Shown: positions 41,824 to 53,770 of the stretch, piece after piece
How positions within the stretch are numbered: the stretch's first letter is position 1
Layout of the letters: every line of letters begins with the position of its first letter
NCBI GenBank assembly: GCA_009668015.1
Contig: WJYB01000007.1
Span: 62,001-126,000 of the forward strand
Source: Enterobacteriaceae bacterium RIT714
Lineage (GTDB): Bacteria; Pseudomonadota; Gammaproteobacteria; Enterobacterales; Enterobacteriaceae
Reading direction: 5' to 3'
Length of the DNA: 64,000 nt
The notes under the pieces: model-generated
Seen by the model: only the letters and a program-made list of their open reading frames with translations
Told to the model about the DNA's origin: nothing
The model's database searches: none
Position numbers and translations under genes: made by a program

Positions 41824-43143
41824 ATGACCCATCACTTAAAATCGCGTGACATCATCGCGCTGGGCTTTATGACTTTTGCGCTGTTCGTCGGCGCAGGTAA
41901 CATCATTTTTCCTCCAATGGTTGGCTTGCAGGCAGGTGAACATGTCTGGACTGCTGCGATTGGCTTCCTGATTACGGCTGTGGGGCTACCGGTGCTGACC
42001 GTGGTGGCGCTGGCGAAAGTTGGCGGCGGTGTCGACAGCCTGAGCACCCCCATTGGCAAAGTGGCGGGTGTGCTGCTGGCCACCGTCTGTTATCTGGCGG
42101 TCGGGCCTCTGTTTGCGACCCCACGTACGGCTACCGTTTCCTTTGAAGTCGGGATTGCGCCACTGACCGGCGACGGCGCGCTGCCGCTGCTGATCTACAG
42201 CATCGTTTACTTCGCGCTGGTGATTCTGGTTTCTCTCTATCCGGGCAAACTGCTGGATACGGTGGGTAATTTCCTGGCGCCGATGAAAATTGTTGCGCTG
42301 ATCGCCCTTGCCATTGCGGCCATCATCTGGCCTGCCGGTCCGATTAGCAATGCGATGGATGCCTATAAAAATGCGGCGTTCTCCAACGGCTTCGTGAACG
42401 GCTATCTGACCATGGATACCTTAGGCGCGATGGTGTTTGGTATCGTGATTGTGAATGCTGCGCGCTCGCGTGGCGTGACGGAAGCTCGTCTGCTGACCCG
42501 TTATACCATCTGGGCTGGCCTGATGGCGGGCGTGGGTCTGACGTTGCTTTACCTGGCGCTGTTCCGTCTGGGTTCCGATAGCGCAACGCTGGTTGACCAG
42601 AACGCCAACGGTGCTGCCATTCTGCATGCTTACGTCCAGCACACCTTTGGCGGTGCGGGCAGCTTCCTGCTGGCGGTGCTGATTTTCCTGGCGTGCCTGG
42701 TGACGGCGGTTGGCCTGACGTGTGCCTGTGCAGAGTTCTTCGCTCAGTACGTTCCGCTCTCCTATCGCACGCTGGTGTTTATCCTCGGCGGCTTCTCTAT
42801 GGCGGTATCGAACCTGGGGCTGAGTCACCTGATTCAGTTCTCTATTCCGGTTCTGACGGCCATTTATCCGCCGTGTATTGTGCTGGTGGTGCTGAGCTTC
42901 ACCCGTCCGTGGTGGAATAATTCCTCACGAATTATCGCTCCGACCATGTTTATCAGCCTGCTTTTTGGTATCCTTGACGGGATTAAAGCATCGGCATTTG
43001 GTGAAATGCTGCCAGCCTGGACACAGCGTCTGCCGCTGTCAGAACAGGGTCTGGCCTGGTTGATGCCAACCGTTGTTGCAATGGTTCTGGCGATTATCTG
43101 GGACCGGGCAGCAGGGCGTCAGGTCGCATCAAACGCGCATTAA
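41824..43143 (+). CDS. brnQ: Branched-chain amino acid transporter BrnQ (LIV-II)
   Basis: BrnQ is a cation-coupled inner-membrane carrier for leucine, isoleucine and valine. The 439-residue protein equals the E. coli length and has about twelve hydrophobic segments, with the conserved opening [17 protein letters not shown]. It is followed by a strong terminator, so it is transcribed alone, and then by proY. Confidence 0.95.
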   Translation: MTHHLKSRDIIALGFMTFALFVGAGNIIFPPMVGLQAGEHVWTAAIGFLITAVGLPVLTVVALAKVGGGVDSLSTPIGKVAGVLLATVCYLAVGPLFATPRTATVSFEVGIAPLTGDGALPLLIYSIVYFALVILVSLYPGKLLDTVGNFLAPMKIVALIALAIAAIIWPAGPISNAMDAYKNAAFSNGFVNGYLTMDTLGAMVFGIVIVNAARSRGVTEARLLTRYTIWAGLMAGVGLTLLYLALFRLGSDSATLVDQNANGAAILHAYVQHTFGGAGSFLLAVLIFLACLVTAVGLTCACAEFFAQYVPLSYRTLVFILGGFSMAVSNLGLSHLIQFSIPVLTAIYPPCIVLVVLSFTRPWWNNSSRIIAPTMFISLLFGILDGIKASAFGEMLPAWTQRLPLSEQGLAWLMPTVVAMVLAIIWDRAAGRQVASNAH

Positions 43144-43160
43144 TCAAATACAAATTGTTT

Positions 43161-43193
43161 AACCACGGGGCTTAAGGCCCCGTGGTTTTTTGT
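43161..43193 (+). terminator. Terminator of brnQ
   Basis: AACCACGGGGC (43161-43171) pairs with GCCCCGTGGTT (43177-43187) in an 11-bp perfect stem with loop TTAAG, followed by TTTTTG and TTTTTTT. Confidence 0.92.
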
Positions 43194-43220
43194 TTTTTTG
43201 AGTTAAATGGCAAGACTTAA

Positions 43221-44594
43221 ATGGAAAGCACTAACAAACTAAAACGTGGACTCAGCACCCGCCATATTCGTTTTATGGCCCTGGGTTCGGCAATCGGGAC
43301 CGGTCTTTTTTATGGCTCGGCAGATGCCATTAAAATGGCGGGGCCAAGCGTCCTGCTGGCTTACATTATTGGCGGCGTTGCGGCCTACATCATCATGCGC
43401 GCGCTGGGCGAAATGTCGGTACACAATCCGTCAGCCAGCTCTTTCTCGCGCTATGCGCAGGAAAACTTAGGTCCGCTGGCGGGGTACATTACCGGCTGGA
43501 CGTACTGCTTCGAAATCCTGATCGTAGCCATCGCCGACGTGACCGCGTTTGGCATTTATATGGGCGTCTGGTTCCCTCTCGTACCGCACTGGATTTGGGT
43601 GTTGAGCGTGGTGCTGATCATTTGTGCCGTCAACCTGATGAGCGTGAGAGTCTTTGGTGAGCTGGAGTTCTGGTTCTCCTTCTTCAAAGTAGCGACGATC
43701 ATCATCATGATTGTGGCGGGCTTTGGCATCATTATCTGGGGAATTGGCAACGGCGGTCAGCCGACCGGCATCCATAATCTGTGGAGCAACGGCGGGTTCT
43801 TCAGCAACGGCTGGCTCGGCATGGTGATGTCGCTGCAGATGGTGATGTTTGCCTACGGCGGTATTGAGATTATCGGTATCACCGCAGGTGAAGCGAAAGA
43901 CCCTGAGAAGTCCATTCCGCGCGCGATTAACTCTGTACCGCTGCGCATTCTGGTCTTCTATGTCGGCACGCTGTTTGTGATTATGTCGATCTATCCATGG
44001 AATCAGGTCGGGACGAACGGTAGCCCATTCGTGCTCACCTTCCAGCATCTGGGCATTGCCTTTGCTGCCAGCATTCTGAACTTTGTGGTTCTGACAGCCT
44101 CTTTATCGGCCATTAACAGCGACGTATTTGGCGTGGGGCGTATGCTGCACGGTATGGCAGAGCAGGGCAGCGCGCCGAAAGTGTTCGCCAAAACGTCTCG
44201 TCGCGGCACGCCGTGGGTGACCGTTCTGGTGATGACCATTGCGCTGTTGTTCTCGGTGTATCTGAACTACATCATGCCGGAAAATGTCTTCCTGGTGATC
44301 GCCTCGCTGGCGACCTTTGCCACCGTGTGGGTGTGGATCATGATTCTGCTGTCGCAGATTGCGTTCCGCCGCCGTCTGCCGCCAGAAGAGGTCAAGGCGC
44401 TGAAGTTTAAGGTGCCAGGAGGCATAGCAACCACCGTTGTCGGGTTGATTTTCCTGGTCTTTATCATCGGTCTGATTGGCTATCATCCGGATACCCGAAT
44501 CTCACTGTACGTGGGACTTGGCTGGGTGGCCGTGCTGCTGATCGGCTGGGTGTTTAAACGCCGCCGCGAGCGCCAGTTAGCCGAAGCGCAGTAA
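43221..44594 (+). CDS. proY: Proline-specific amino acid permease ProY
   Basis: ProY is an amino-acid permease of the APC family; in Salmonella it is a cryptic proline transporter. The 457-residue protein has about twelve membrane segments. It opens [20 protein letters not shown], followed by the family signature for amino-acid permeases ([17 protein letters not shown]). Length equals E. coli ProY. It lies between brnQ and malZ as in E. coli. Confidence 0.93.
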   Translation: MESTNKLKRGLSTRHIRFMALGSAIGTGLFYGSADAIKMAGPSVLLAYIIGGVAAYIIMRALGEMSVHNPSASSFSRYAQENLGPLAGYITGWTYCFEILIVAIADVTAFGIYMGVWFPLVPHWIWVLSVVLIICAVNLMSVRVFGELEFWFSFFKVATIIIMIVAGFGIIIWGIGNGGQPTGIHNLWSNGGFFSNGWLGMVMSLQMVMFAYGGIEIIGITAGEAKDPEKSIPRAINSVPLRILVFYVGTLFVIMSIYPWNQVGTNGSPFVLTFQHLGIAFAASILNFVVLTASLSAINSDVFGVGRMLHGMAEQGSAPKVFAKTSRRGTPWVTVLVMTIALLFSVYLNYIMPENVFLVIASLATFATVWVWIMILLSQIAFRRRLPPEEVKALKFKVPGGIATTVVGLIFLVFIIGLIGYHPDTRISLYVGLGWVAVLLIGWVFKRRRERQLAEAQ

Positions 44595-44603
44595 TGTGAA
44601 TGC

Positions 44604-44633
44604 TTGCCCGGTATGCATCATGCTGCCGGGCAA
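44604..44633. terminator. Inverted repeat after proY
   Basis: TTGCCCGG (44604-44611) pairs with CCGGGCAA (44626-44633); the loop contains a further GCAT/ATGC pair. There is no T-run, so it may be a REP-like hairpin that stabilises the proY 3' end rather than an intrinsic terminator. Confidence 0.45.
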
Positions 44634-44637
44634 AACA

Positions 44638-44660
44638 ACTCCTCCCTCGTCCTCCTCCCC
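44638..44660 (-). promoter_or_regulatory. Two MalT-box-like sites upstream of malZ
   Basis: Read on the minus strand, 44651-44660 is GGGGAGGAGG, an exact match to the MalT consensus GGGGA(T/G)GAGG. 44638-44647 is AGGGAGGAGT, which matches 8 of 10. They are direct repeats 13 bp apart, about 80-100 bp before malZ, consistent with maltotriose/MalT activation of malZ. Confidence 0.6.
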
Positions 44661-44738
44661 CAATAAACCTTTTCATGATGAGTGATCCTCCACTACGCTG
44701 TGGCAAGGTGGCCTCAATTTCATCAAAGGGGATACGTG

Positions 44739-46553
44739 ATGTTGAACGCCTGGCACCTTCCGGTTGCCCCATTTGTTAAGCAAAACAAAGACAATCTCGT
44801 GATTACGCTGTGGCTGAGTGGAGAAAATCAGCCCCAGCGCGTCACACTACGCGCAGAGATCGATAACGAAGAAACGACTCTGCCCATGCATAAACAGCGC
44901 AGTCAGCCGCAGCCTGGCGTCACCGCCTGGCGGGCGACAATCGACCTGTCGCAGGGGCAACCGCGTCGCCGCTACAGCTTTAAGCTGCTGTGGAATAACC
45001 GCCAGCTGTGGTTTACCCCGCAGGGATTCAGCCGTTTTCCACCTGCGCGCCTTGAGCAGTTTGCCGTCGATTACCCGGACAATGGCCCGCAGTGGGTGAA
45101 TGAGCAGATCTTTTATCAAATTTTCCCCGATCGCTTTGCCCGCAGCCAGCGACGAACCGCACAGCAGGATTCAGTCTATTATCACCACGCCGCGGGGCAT
45201 GACATTATCCGTAAAGCGTGGGATGAGCCGCTGACCGCCCAGGCCGGTGGTTCAACGTTTTACGGGGGCGATCTCGATGGTATCAGCGAAAAACTGCCGT
45301 ATCTGAAAAAGCTGGGCGTCACGGCGCTGTATCTCAATCCCGTGTTTAAAGCGCCGAGTGTGCATAAATATGACACGGAAGATTATCGCCACGTCGATGA
45401 GCAATTTGGCGGAGACGACGCCTTGCTGCGACTGCGGGAGAATACGCGTCGGGAAGGGATGCGTCTGATTCTGGACGGCGTGTTTAACCATAGCGGTGAT
45501 TCACATGCCTGGTTTGACCGCCATAATCGCGCGACCGGCGGGGCGTGTCATAACCCGGAGTCCGCGCAGCGCGACTGGTACAGTTTTAACGAGGAAGGGC
45601 GCGCGCTGGACTGGCTCGGCTACGCCAGTCTGCCGAAGCTGGATTTCCAGTCGCCGACGCTTGTGGAAGAGATCTACGGCGCAGAGGACAGTATCGTTCG
45701 CCACTGGCTAAAAGCGCCGTGGAATATGGATGGCTGGCGTCTGGATGTGGTGCATATGCTGGGTGAAGCGGGCGGCGCGCGCAACAATCTTCAGCATGTT
45801 GCCGGGATCACGCAGGCAGCCAAAGCGGCTCAGCCAGATGCCTTTGTGTTTGGCGAGCATTTTGGCGATGCGCGCCAGTGGCTGCAGGCCGACGCCGAAG
45901 ATGCGGCGATGAACTATCGCGGATTTACGTTCCCTGTCTGGGGATTTCTCGCCAATACCGATATCTCTTACGATCCGCAACAGATCGACGCAGAAACCTG
46001 TATGGCGTGGATGGACAACTATCGCGCCAGCCTTTCGCATCAGCAGCAGTTGCGGATGTTTAACCAGCTCGACAGCCACGATACCGCGCGTTTTAAATCG
46101 CTGTTAGGCAAAGACGTGGCGCGTCTGCCGCTGGCGGTAACCTGGCTCTTTACCTGGCCGGGTGTGCCCTGTATTTACTATGGCGATGAAGTGGGGCTGG
46201 ACGGGAATAACGATCCGTTTTGTCGCAAGACGTTCCCGTGGGAGAGCGAGAAACAGGACAAAAATTTGCAGGCGTTATATCAACGTCTGGCGAAGCTGCG
46301 TAAGCAAAACCAGGCGCTGCGCTACGGCGGCTGCCAGGTGGTGTATGCGCACAATAACGTGGTGGTGTTTGCCCGTGTCTATAACCAGCAGCGCGTGCTG
46401 GTGGCGATTAACCGCGGCGAGGCGTGTGAGGTGGTGCTGGATGACTCACCGCTGCTCAATCGCCAACGCTGGCAGTTGAAAGAGGGGAAAGGCGAACTGC
46501 AAGAAGGCGTGCTTTCTCTGCCCGCGATTTCAGCTTCGGTCTGGTTCGGTTAA
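44739..46553 (+). CDS. malZ: Maltodextrin glucosidase MalZ
   Basis: MalZ releases glucose from the reducing end of maltodextrins in the cytoplasm and so limits the MalT inducer maltotriose. The 604-residue GH13 enzyme has an N-terminal beta domain and the catalytic set [21 protein letters not shown] (nucleophile Asp), FGEHFGD (acid/base Glu) and [11 protein letters not shown] start at the ATG at 44739 (MLNAWHLP), preceded by AAAGGGGA and matching E. coli; the frame open to 44682 runs into the promoter. Confidence 0.96.
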   Translation: MLNAWHLPVAPFVKQNKDNLVITLWLSGENQPQRVTLRAEIDNEETTLPMHKQRSQPQPGVTAWRATIDLSQGQPRRRYSFKLLWNNRQLWFTPQGFSRFPPARLEQFAVDYPDNGPQWVNEQIFYQIFPDRFARSQRRTAQQDSVYYHHAAGHDIIRKAWDEPLTAQAGGSTFYGGDLDGISEKLPYLKKLGVTALYLNPVFKAPSVHKYDTEDYRHVDEQFGGDDALLRLRENTRREGMRLILDGVFNHSGDSHAWFDRHNRATGGACHNPESAQRDWYSFNEEGRALDWLGYASLPKLDFQSPTLVEEIYGAEDSIVRHWLKAPWNMDGWRLDVVHMLGEAGGARNNLQHVAGITQAAKAAQPDAFVFGEHFGDARQWLQADAEDAAMNYRGFTFPVWGFLANTDISYDPQQIDAETCMAWMDNYRASLSHQQQLRMFNQLDSHDTARFKSLLGKDVARLPLAVTWLFTWPGVPCIYYGDEVGLDGNNDPFCRKTFPWESEKQDKNLQALYQRLAKLRKQNQALRYGGCQVVYAHNNVVVFARVYNQQRVLVAINRGEACEVVLDDSPLLNRQRWQLKEGKGELQEGVLSLPAISASVWFG

Positions 46554-46621
46554 GCTGCCTTCGTCACGGTTATCACCCGTCCTGGTCGTTTAACACTGGC
46601 GATCAGTTTGCGTAAAAACAA

Positions 46622-46647
46622 AAAAGGCCCGCGTAAGCGAGCCTTTT
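46622..46647 (-). terminator. Terminator for the peroxiredoxin gene
   Basis: AAAAGGC-C-CGC (46622-46632) pairs with GCG-A-GCCTTTT (46637-46647) around a GTAA loop with one mismatch. On the minus strand a T-rich tract follows, serving the peroxiredoxin gene; malZ ends about 70 bp to the left and can use it as well. Confidence 0.75.
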
Positions 46648-46662
46648 GACTATCCATGCCGA

Positions 46663-47265
46663 TTACAGGCTGGAGACGTTCTCAGTCAGGTATTTAGCCA
46701 CGCCGTCCGGAGACGCGTTCATGCCTTCTTTACCTTTTTCCCACTGAGCCGGGCACACTTCGCCGTGCTCTTCGTGGAACTGCAGTGCGTCAACCATACG
46801 CAGCATTTCGTCGATGTTACGACCCAGCGGCAGATCGTTAACCACCTGGTGACGCACGATGCCGTTAGCGTCGATCAGGAAGGAACCGCGCAGCGCAACG
46901 CCAGCGTCCGGATGTTCGATACCGTAAGCCTGCTGGATTTCGCGTTTGATGTCCGCAACCATTGCGTATTTCACTGCACCGATGCCGCCTTTGTCGACAG
47001 GGGTGTTACGCCATGCGTTGTGTACAAACTCAGAGTCGAAGGAAACACCGACCACTTCAACGCCACGTTTCTGGAACTCTTCGTAACGTTTGTCGAATGC
47101 GATCAGTTCTGAAGGGCAAACGAAGGTGAAATCCATTGGCCAGAAGAACAGGACGGTAGGTTTACCGTTGGTGTGCTGTTTGAAATTGAAGTTTTCAACG
47201 ATTTCACCGTTGCCCAGTACTGCTGCAGCTGTAAAATCCGGAGCCGGACGAGTGACCAGAACCAT
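46663..47265 (-). CDS. tsaA: Typical 2-Cys peroxiredoxin (AhpC/TSA family, TsaA-like)
   Basis: The 200-residue cytoplasmic peroxidase reduces hydrogen and alkyl peroxides. The peroxidatic cysteine is Cys50 in MDFTFVCPSEL and the resolving cysteine Cys171 in HGEVCPAQW, the pattern of typical 2-Cys peroxiredoxins; the C-terminus is conserved (YLTENVSSL). It lies between malZ and acpH, the place of Salmonella tsaA (STM0402 as I recall) and empty in E. coli K-12. It stands alone, with no AhpF-like reductase alongside. Confidence 0.88.
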   Translation of the reverse strand: MVLVTRPAPDFTAAAVLGNGEIVENFNFKQHTNGKPTVLFFWPMDFTFVCPSELIAFDKRYEEFQKRGVEVVGVSFDSEFVHNAWRNTPVDKGGIGAVKYAMVADIKREIQQAYGIEHPDAGVALRGSFLIDANGIVRHQVVNDLPLGRNIDEMLRMVDALQFHEEHGEVCPAQWEKGKEGMNASPDGVAKYLTENVSSL

Positions 47266-47402
47266 GTGATTCTCCTGTAGTTACTAAGGTTATTTTGGAA
47301 CGCAACGCGGGCCAGTATAGAGAGTGTTCATGGATAAGACAAAGAGGTGGTGACAATCGTTCCGCCAGCTTTTACCTATCAATGTCATTTTTATACACAA
47401 AA

Positions 47403-47517
47403 TCATTCAAGTTGCATCACGGCGGCAAGTCTGGGAATCCCCGGGAGCTTACTTAAGTAAGTGACGGGGGTAAGCAGACGTAGCCAACGCAGAGGCAGCT
47501 TGAAGGATGAAGCGTAT
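47403..47517. repeat. ERIC element
   Basis: The core GGGAATCCCCGGGAGCTTAC, followed by AAGTAAGTGACGGGGGTAAGC, is the central ERIC palindrome. The ends carry the inverted pair TTCAAGTTGC (47406-47415) and GCAGCTTGAA (47495-47504). Length is close to the typical 127 bp. It sits between the divergent peroxiredoxin promoter and the 3' end of acpH, abutting the acpH stop. Confidence 0.92.
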
Positions 47518-48099
47518 TCAAAGCAGTTTGTTTTTCGCCTGCACCATCATGCGTGGATAAAACTGCCAGAAGCGCGTCTCCAGCGCCTCGTAGTGGGTGT
47601 CCAGATCCTGCCAGGAGTCGCGCAATGCATCAAGACGCGGGCGGCGGCTGGCCATACCGTTCAGCACGCGCTGGATAAATTCCATGTCGCGATACCGTTC
47701 CAGCCAGCGTTCAGACCACAGATAGTCATTCAGATTGACAAAGCGCGGCGGCGAGTCCGGTAAAATCAACGCAACCTGCGAGTGCGCGTAACGGACAAAT
47801 TCGGCCAGCGGCATTTCGGGGGAAAGCTGCGCCCAGTGGCGAGACAGAAAATGATCCCACATCACATCCAGCGTAATGGGCGCGACGCGGCGCGTCTCGG
47901 GGCGAAACCACTCTTTGGCTTCTTTTACTTCAGGCAAATTATCGGTCAGCACATCAATGCGGCGATGCATGAAAATACCGTCAACCACGTCGGGAGAATA
48001 CGCCTCTGTCGGGTTGCCGCGTACAAAATCCGCCAGCAAATTGCCGGAGAGGGAGCTTTCAGCGAGATGGGCGAGGTGCAGGTGGGCGAGAAAATTCAT
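47518..48099 (-). CDS. acpH: Acyl carrier protein phosphodiesterase AcpH
   Basis: AcpH removes the 4'-phosphopantetheine arm from holo-acyl carrier protein. The 193-residue protein equals E. coli AcpH (YajB), with the conserved N-terminus [19 protein letters not shown], metal-site residues in LADFVRG and MHRRID, and [10 protein letters not shown]. The 3' end lies against the ERIC element without altering the reading frame. It is divergent from queA. Confidence 0.94.
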   Translation of the reverse strand: MNFLAHLHLAHLAESSLSGNLLADFVRGNPTEAYSPDVVDGIFMHRRIDVLTDNLPEVKEAKEWFRPETRRVAPITLDVMWDHFLSRHWAQLSPEMPLAEFVRYAHSQVALILPDSPPRFVNLNDYLWSERWLERYRDMEFIQRVLNGMASRRPRLDALRDSWQDLDTHYEALETRFWQFYPRMMVQAKNKLL

Positions 48100-48190
48100 G
48101 CGTTTTGGTATCCGGGGACGGCTAGTTGTTGCAGCAAAGAGGTGTGAGCACTAGACTAAGCCGCCTGTTTTTAAGTCACGAGTATAAGTC

Positions 48191-49261
48191 ATGCGCGTCG
48201 CCGATTTCTCCTTTGAATTACCTGAATCCCTGATTGCCCACTATCCGCAACCGGAGCGCAGTGGTTGCCGCTTACTGTCGCTGGACGGGCCTACGGGCGC
48301 GCTGACGCATGGTACTTTCACCGATTTGCTCGACAAGCTCAACCCCGGCGATCTGCTGGTCTTTAATAATACCCGCGTGATCCCGGCGCGTCTTTTTGGC
48401 CGTAAAGCCAGCGGCGGCAAGATTGAAGTGCTGGTCGAACGTATGCTTGATGATAAACGCATTCTGGCACATATTCGCGCGTCCAAGGCCCCGAAACCGG
48501 GCGCCGAGCTGCTGCTGGGCGATGACGAAAGCATCAATGCCACCATGACCGCCCGCCACGGCGCGCTGTTCGAAGTGGAGTTTAATGACGAACGCCCGGT
48601 GCTGGATATTTTGAATGCTATCGGTCATATGCCGCTGCCGCCCTATATTGACCGCCCGGACGAAGACGCCGACCGCGAACTTTATCAGACGGTGTACAGC
48701 CAGAAGCCCGGTGCAGTAGCCGCCCCGACGGCGGGTCTGCATTTTGACGAACCGCTGCTGGAAAAACTGCGCGCCAAAGGCATCGAAATGGCGTTTGTTA
48801 CGCTGCACGTCGGCGCGGGGACATTCCAGCCGGTGCGCGTGGACAGCATTGAAGATCACATCATGCACTCCGAATATGCCGAAGTGCCGCAGGATGTGGT
48901 GGATGCGGTACTGGCAGCGAAAGCCCGTAACAGCCGCGTGATTGCGGTTGGCACAACCTCCGTTCGCTCGCTGGAAAGCGCGGCGCAGGCGGCCAAAACC
49001 GATCTGATTGAGCCGTTCTTTGGCGATACGCAAATCTTCATCTATCCCGGCTATCAATACAAAATCATTGATGCGCTGGTGACCAACTTCCATCTGCCTG
49101 AGTCGACATTGATTATGCTGGTTTCGGCATTTGCGGGTTATCAGAATACCATGACGGCTTACAAGGCTGCGGTGGAACAAAATTATCGCTTTTTTAGCTA
49201 CGGGGACGCGATGTTTATCACGTACAATCCGCAGGCCATTCAGGAACGCGTTGGGGAATAA
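48191..49261 (+). CDS. queA: S-adenosylmethionine:tRNA ribosyltransferase-isomerase QueA
   Basis: QueA transfers and rearranges the ribosyl group of SAM onto 7-aminomethyl-7-deazaguanine in tRNA, forming epoxyqueuosine. The 356-residue protein equals E. coli QueA, opening [20 protein letters not shown], with conserved PTAGLHFDE and [18 protein letters not shown]. It starts a plus-strand run queA-tgt-yajC-secD-secF. Confidence 0.96.
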   Translation: MRVADFSFELPESLIAHYPQPERSGCRLLSLDGPTGALTHGTFTDLLDKLNPGDLLVFNNTRVIPARLFGRKASGGKIEVLVERMLDDKRILAHIRASKAPKPGAELLLGDDESINATMTARHGALFEVEFNDERPVLDILNAIGHMPLPPYIDRPDEDADRELYQTVYSQKPGAVAAPTAGLHFDEPLLEKLRAKGIEMAFVTLHVGAGTFQPVRVDSIEDHIMHSEYAEVPQDVVDAVLAAKARNSRVIAVGTTSVRSLESAAQAAKTDLIEPFFGDTQIFIYPGYQYKIIDALVTNFHLPESTLIMLVSAFAGYQNTMTAYKAAVEQNYRFFSYGDAMFITYNPQAIQERVGE

Positions 49262-50443
<1,182 letters not shown>

Positions 50444-50465
50444 TTTAATAAATGAGGGAATTTGA

Positions 50466-50798
50466 ATGAGCTTTTTTATTTCTGATGCGGTAGCAGCAAC
50501 AGGCGCTCCATCGCAGGGCAGCCCAATGTCTCTGATTCTGATGCTGGTGGTGTTTGGTCTGATTTTCTACTTCATGATCCTGCGCCCACAGCAGAAACGT
50601 ACTAAAGAACATAAAAACCTGATGAACTCCATCGCGAAAGGCGATGAAGTGCTGACTAACGGCGGTCTGGTTGGTCGCGTAACGAAAGTTGCGGAAACAG
50701 GTTATATCTCTATTGCGCTGAACGACACCACTGAAGTGGTTATCAAACGTGACTTCGTAGCTGCCGTACTGCCTAAAGGCACTATGAAAGCGCTGTAA
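50466..50798 (+). CDS. yajC: Sec translocon accessory subunit YajC
   Basis: YajC is a small inner-membrane component of the SecDF-YajC complex that assists SecYEG and YidC. The 110-residue protein has one membrane segment (SLILMLVVFGLIFYFMILRP) and a cytoplasmic domain (GDEVLTNGGLVGRVTKV). It lies 22 bp after tgt and 26 bp before secD. Confidence 0.96.
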   Translation: MSFFISDAVAATGAPSQGSPMSLILMLVVFGLIFYFMILRPQQKRTKEHKNLMNSIAKGDEVLTNGGLVGRVTKVAETGYISIALNDTTEVVIKRDFVAAVLPKGTMKAL

Positions 50799-50824
50799 TC
50801 TAACTTTTCCCAAAGGGAACTGCC

Positions 50825-52672
50825 GTGTTAAACCGTTATCCTTTGTGGAAGTACATCATGCTGGTCGTCGTGCTAATCGTCGGCCTGCTGTACGCGCTTC
50901 CCAACCTGTATGGTGAGGATCCGGCTGTTCAAATCACTGGCGCGCGCGGTGTCGCCGCCAGTGAGCAAACGCTGATCCAGGTCCAGAAAACGTTACAAGA
51001 AGAAAAAATTACCGCTAAGTCTGTGGCACTGGAAGAGGGCGCAATTCTTGCTCGCTTCGACACCACCGACACGCAGCTCCGCGCCCGTGAAGCGCTGATG
51101 GGCGTGCTGGGTGATAAATATGTCGTGGCGCTGAACCTTGCTCCTGCTACCCCGCGTTGGTTAGCCTCCATCAATGCAGAACCGATGAAACTCGGTCTTG
51201 ATCTGCGTGGCGGCGTTCACTTCCTGATGGAAGTGGATATGGATACTGCGCTGGGCAAGTTGCAGGAACAGAATATTGATGGTCTGCGCAGCGATCTGCG
51301 TGAGAAAAATATCCCTTACACCACCGTGCGTAAGGAAGATAACTATGGCCTGAGCATCACCTTCCGTGACGCTACGGCACGCGACCAGGCAATTGATTAT
51401 CTGACCACCCGTCACCGCGATCTGGTGATTTCTCGTCAGGGTAGCAACCAGCTTCGTGCCGTGATGACCGATGTGCGTCTGAGCGAAGCGCGTGAATATG
51501 CGGTCCAACAGAACATCAATATTCTGCGTAACCGTGTCAACCAACTGGGTGTCGCAGAGCCGCTGGTACAGCGTCAGGGCGCTGACCGTATCGTGGTTGA
51601 ACTGCCAGGTATTCAGGATACTGCGCGAGCCAAAGAGATTTTGGGCGCGACAGCGACGCTGGAATTCCGTCTGGTTAACACCAACGTTGACCAGTCCGCA
51701 GCGGCTTCCGGGCGTGTTCCTGGTGACTCCGAAGTGAAACAGACTCGTGAAGGGCAGCCGGTTGTGCTGTACAAACGCGTGATTCTGACCGGTGACCACA
51801 TCACCGATTCCACTTCAAATCAGGACGAATACAACCAGCCGCAGGTTAACATCTCGCTTGATAGCGCGGGTGGTAACATCATGTCTAACTTCACAAAAGA
51901 TAACATCGGCAAACCGATGGCAACACTCTTCGTGGAGTATAAAGACAGCGGTAAGAAAGATGCCACTGGTCGTGCTGTTCTGGTGAAAGAGGAAGAGGTG
52001 ATTAACATCGCCAATATCCAGTCTCGCCTGGGGAACAGTTTCCGTATCACCGGTATCAACAACCCGAACGAAGCGCGTCAGCTCTCTCTGCTGCTGCGTG
52101 CCGGTGCGCTGATTGCACCGATTCAGATTGTTGAAGAACGCACCATTGGTCCAACTCTGGGTATGCAAAACATCACTCAGGGTCTCGAAGCCTGTCTGGC
52201 CGGTCTGGCGGTTTCCATCATCTTCATGCTGTTCTTCTATAAGAAGTTTGGCCTGATTGCGACCTCCGCGCTGCTGGCAAACCTGATTCTGATCATCGGG
52301 ATTATGTCTCTGCTGCCAGGGGCGACGCTGACGATGCCGGGCATTGCGGGTATCGTTCTCACCCTTGCGGTGGCCGTTGATGCCAACGTATTGATAAACG
52401 AACGTATCAAAGAAGAGTTGAGTAACGGTCGCTCGGTACAACAGGCGATCGATGAAGGCTATAAAGGCGCGTTCAGCTCTATCTTCGATGCGAACGTGAC
52501 AACACTGATTAAGGTTCTGATCCTGTATGCAGTGGGTACTGGCGCAATCAAAGGCTTTGCTATCACCACCGGTATTGGTGTGGCAACGTCAATGTTTACC
52601 GCTATTGTCGGCACCCGTGCCATCGTGAACCTGCTGTATGGCGGCAAGCGCGTCAAAAAGCTGTCAATCTGA
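50825..52672 (+). CDS. secD: Protein translocase subunit SecD
   Basis: SecD uses the proton gradient, with SecF, to pull secreted proteins out of the Sec channel. The 615-residue protein starts at a GTG, as in E. coli. It has one N-terminal membrane segment, a large periplasmic P1 domain (about residues 35-440) and five C-terminal membrane segments with the RND-like motif [16 protein letters not shown]. secF follows after 10 bp behind GAGGAG. Confidence 0.97.
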   Translation: MLNRYPLWKYIMLVVVLIVGLLYALPNLYGEDPAVQITGARGVAASEQTLIQVQKTLQEEKITAKSVALEEGAILARFDTTDTQLRAREALMGVLGDKYVVALNLAPATPRWLASINAEPMKLGLDLRGGVHFLMEVDMDTALGKLQEQNIDGLRSDLREKNIPYTTVRKEDNYGLSITFRDATARDQAIDYLTTRHRDLVISRQGSNQLRAVMTDVRLSEAREYAVQQNINILRNRVNQLGVAEPLVQRQGADRIVVELPGIQDTARAKEILGATATLEFRLVNTNVDQSAAASGRVPGDSEVKQTREGQPVVLYKRVILTGDHITDSTSNQDEYNQPQVNISLDSAGGNIMSNFTKDNIGKPMATLFVEYKDSGKKDATGRAVLVKEEEVINIANIQSRLGNSFRITGINNPNEARQLSLLLRAGALIAPIQIVEERTIGPTLGMQNITQGLEACLAGLAVSIIFMLFFYKKFGLIATSALLANLILIIGIMSLLPGATLTMPGIAGIVLTLAVAVDANVLINERIKEELSNGRSVQQAIDEGYKGAFSSIFDANVTTLIKVLILYAVGTGAIKGFAITTGIGVATSMFTAIVGTRAIVNLLYGGKRVKKLSI

Positions 52673-52682
52673 GGAGTGCGTT

Positions 52683-53654
52683 GTGGCACAGGAATATACT
52701 GTTGAACAATTGAACCACGGCCGTAAAGTCTGGGACTTTATGCGCTGGGACTACTGGGCCTTTGGCATTTCAGGTTTTCTGCTGATTGTGTCTATCGCCA
52801 TTATCGGTGTCCGCGGGTTTAACTGGGGTCTCGATTTTACCGGTGGTACGGTCATTGAGATCTCGCTGGAAAAACCGGTCGATATGGACCAGATGCGCGA
52901 ATCCCTCCAGAAGGCGGGCTTCGAAGAGCCGCTGTTGCAGAACTTTGGCAGCAGCCGAGACATCATGGTGCGTATGCCGCCGGTGCACGATGCCAACGGC
53001 AGCCAGGAACTGGGCAGCAAGGTTGTTAAGGTTATCAACGAAACCACCAGCCAGGATGCGACCGTTAAACGTATTGAGTTTGTTGGCCCTAGCGTAGGTG
53101 CCGACCTTGCTCAGACGGGGGCAATGGCGCTGCTGGTTGCGCTGATCTCCATTCTGGTTTACGTCGGTTTCCGCTTTGAGTGGCGACTGGCGGCAGGGGT
53201 TGTTATCTCCCTTGCGCACGACGTGGTTATCACGATGGGCGTGCTGTCACTGTTCCAGATTGAGGTTGACCTGACCATCGTGGCATCCCTGATGTCGGTT
53301 ATCGGTTACTCACTGAACGACAGCATCGTGGTCTCTGACCGTATTCGTGAAAACTTCCGTAAGATCCGTCGCGGTACGCCGTACGAAATCTTTAACGTGT
53401 CGTTGACTCAAACGTTGCACCGTACGTTGATCACATCCGGGACGACCTTGATGGTTATCCTGATGCTGTTCCTCTTCGGCGGCCCGGTTCTGGAAGGCTT
53501 CTCGCTGACCATGCTGATCGGTGTCACCATCGGTACGGCGTCTTCTATTTACGTCGCGTCCGCGCTGGCGTTGAAACTGGGCATGAAGCGCGAGCACCTG
53601 ATCCAGCAGAAGGTCGAAAAGGAAGGGGCGGATCAGCCGTCCATCCTGCCTTAA
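52683..53654 (+). CDS. secF: Protein translocase subunit SecF
   Basis: SecF is the six-membrane-segment partner of SecD. The 323-residue protein has the conserved [12 protein letters not shown] segment and [16 protein letters not shown] in the fourth-membrane-segment region. I chose the GTG at 52683 ([10 protein letters not shown]), preceded by GAGGAGTGC and matching E. coli; the longer frame runs back into secD. It ends the operon, with a terminator 23 bp later. Confidence 0.97.
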   Translation: MAQEYTVEQLNHGRKVWDFMRWDYWAFGISGFLLIVSIAIIGVRGFNWGLDFTGGTVIEISLEKPVDMDQMRESLQKAGFEEPLLQNFGSSRDIMVRMPPVHDANGSQELGSKVVKVINETTSQDATVKRIEFVGPSVGADLAQTGAMALLVALISILVYVGFRFEWRLAAGVVISLAHDVVITMGVLSLFQIEVDLTIVASLMSVIGYSLNDSIVVSDRIRENFRKIRRGTPYEIFNVSLTQTLHRTLITSGTTLMVILMLFLFGGPVLEGFSLTMLIGVTIGTASSIYVASALALKLGMKREHLIQQKVEKEGADQPSILP

Positions 53655-53677
53655 CGGCAACAGCGTTCTGATAACGG

Positions 53678-53708
53678 AATCCCGGTCGCAAGGCCGGGAT
53701 TTTTTTAT
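53678..53708 (+). terminator. Terminator of the yajC-secD-secF operon
   Basis: AATCCCGG (53678-53685) pairs with CCGGGATT (53694-53701) over an 8-nt loop, followed by a run of seven or more T. Confidence 0.9.
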
Positions 53709-53770
53709 TACAGCCGTCTGAAAGTTGGTTACTCTCGAGTGGTGAATCGCTATGACATGGAGTAATGCTG

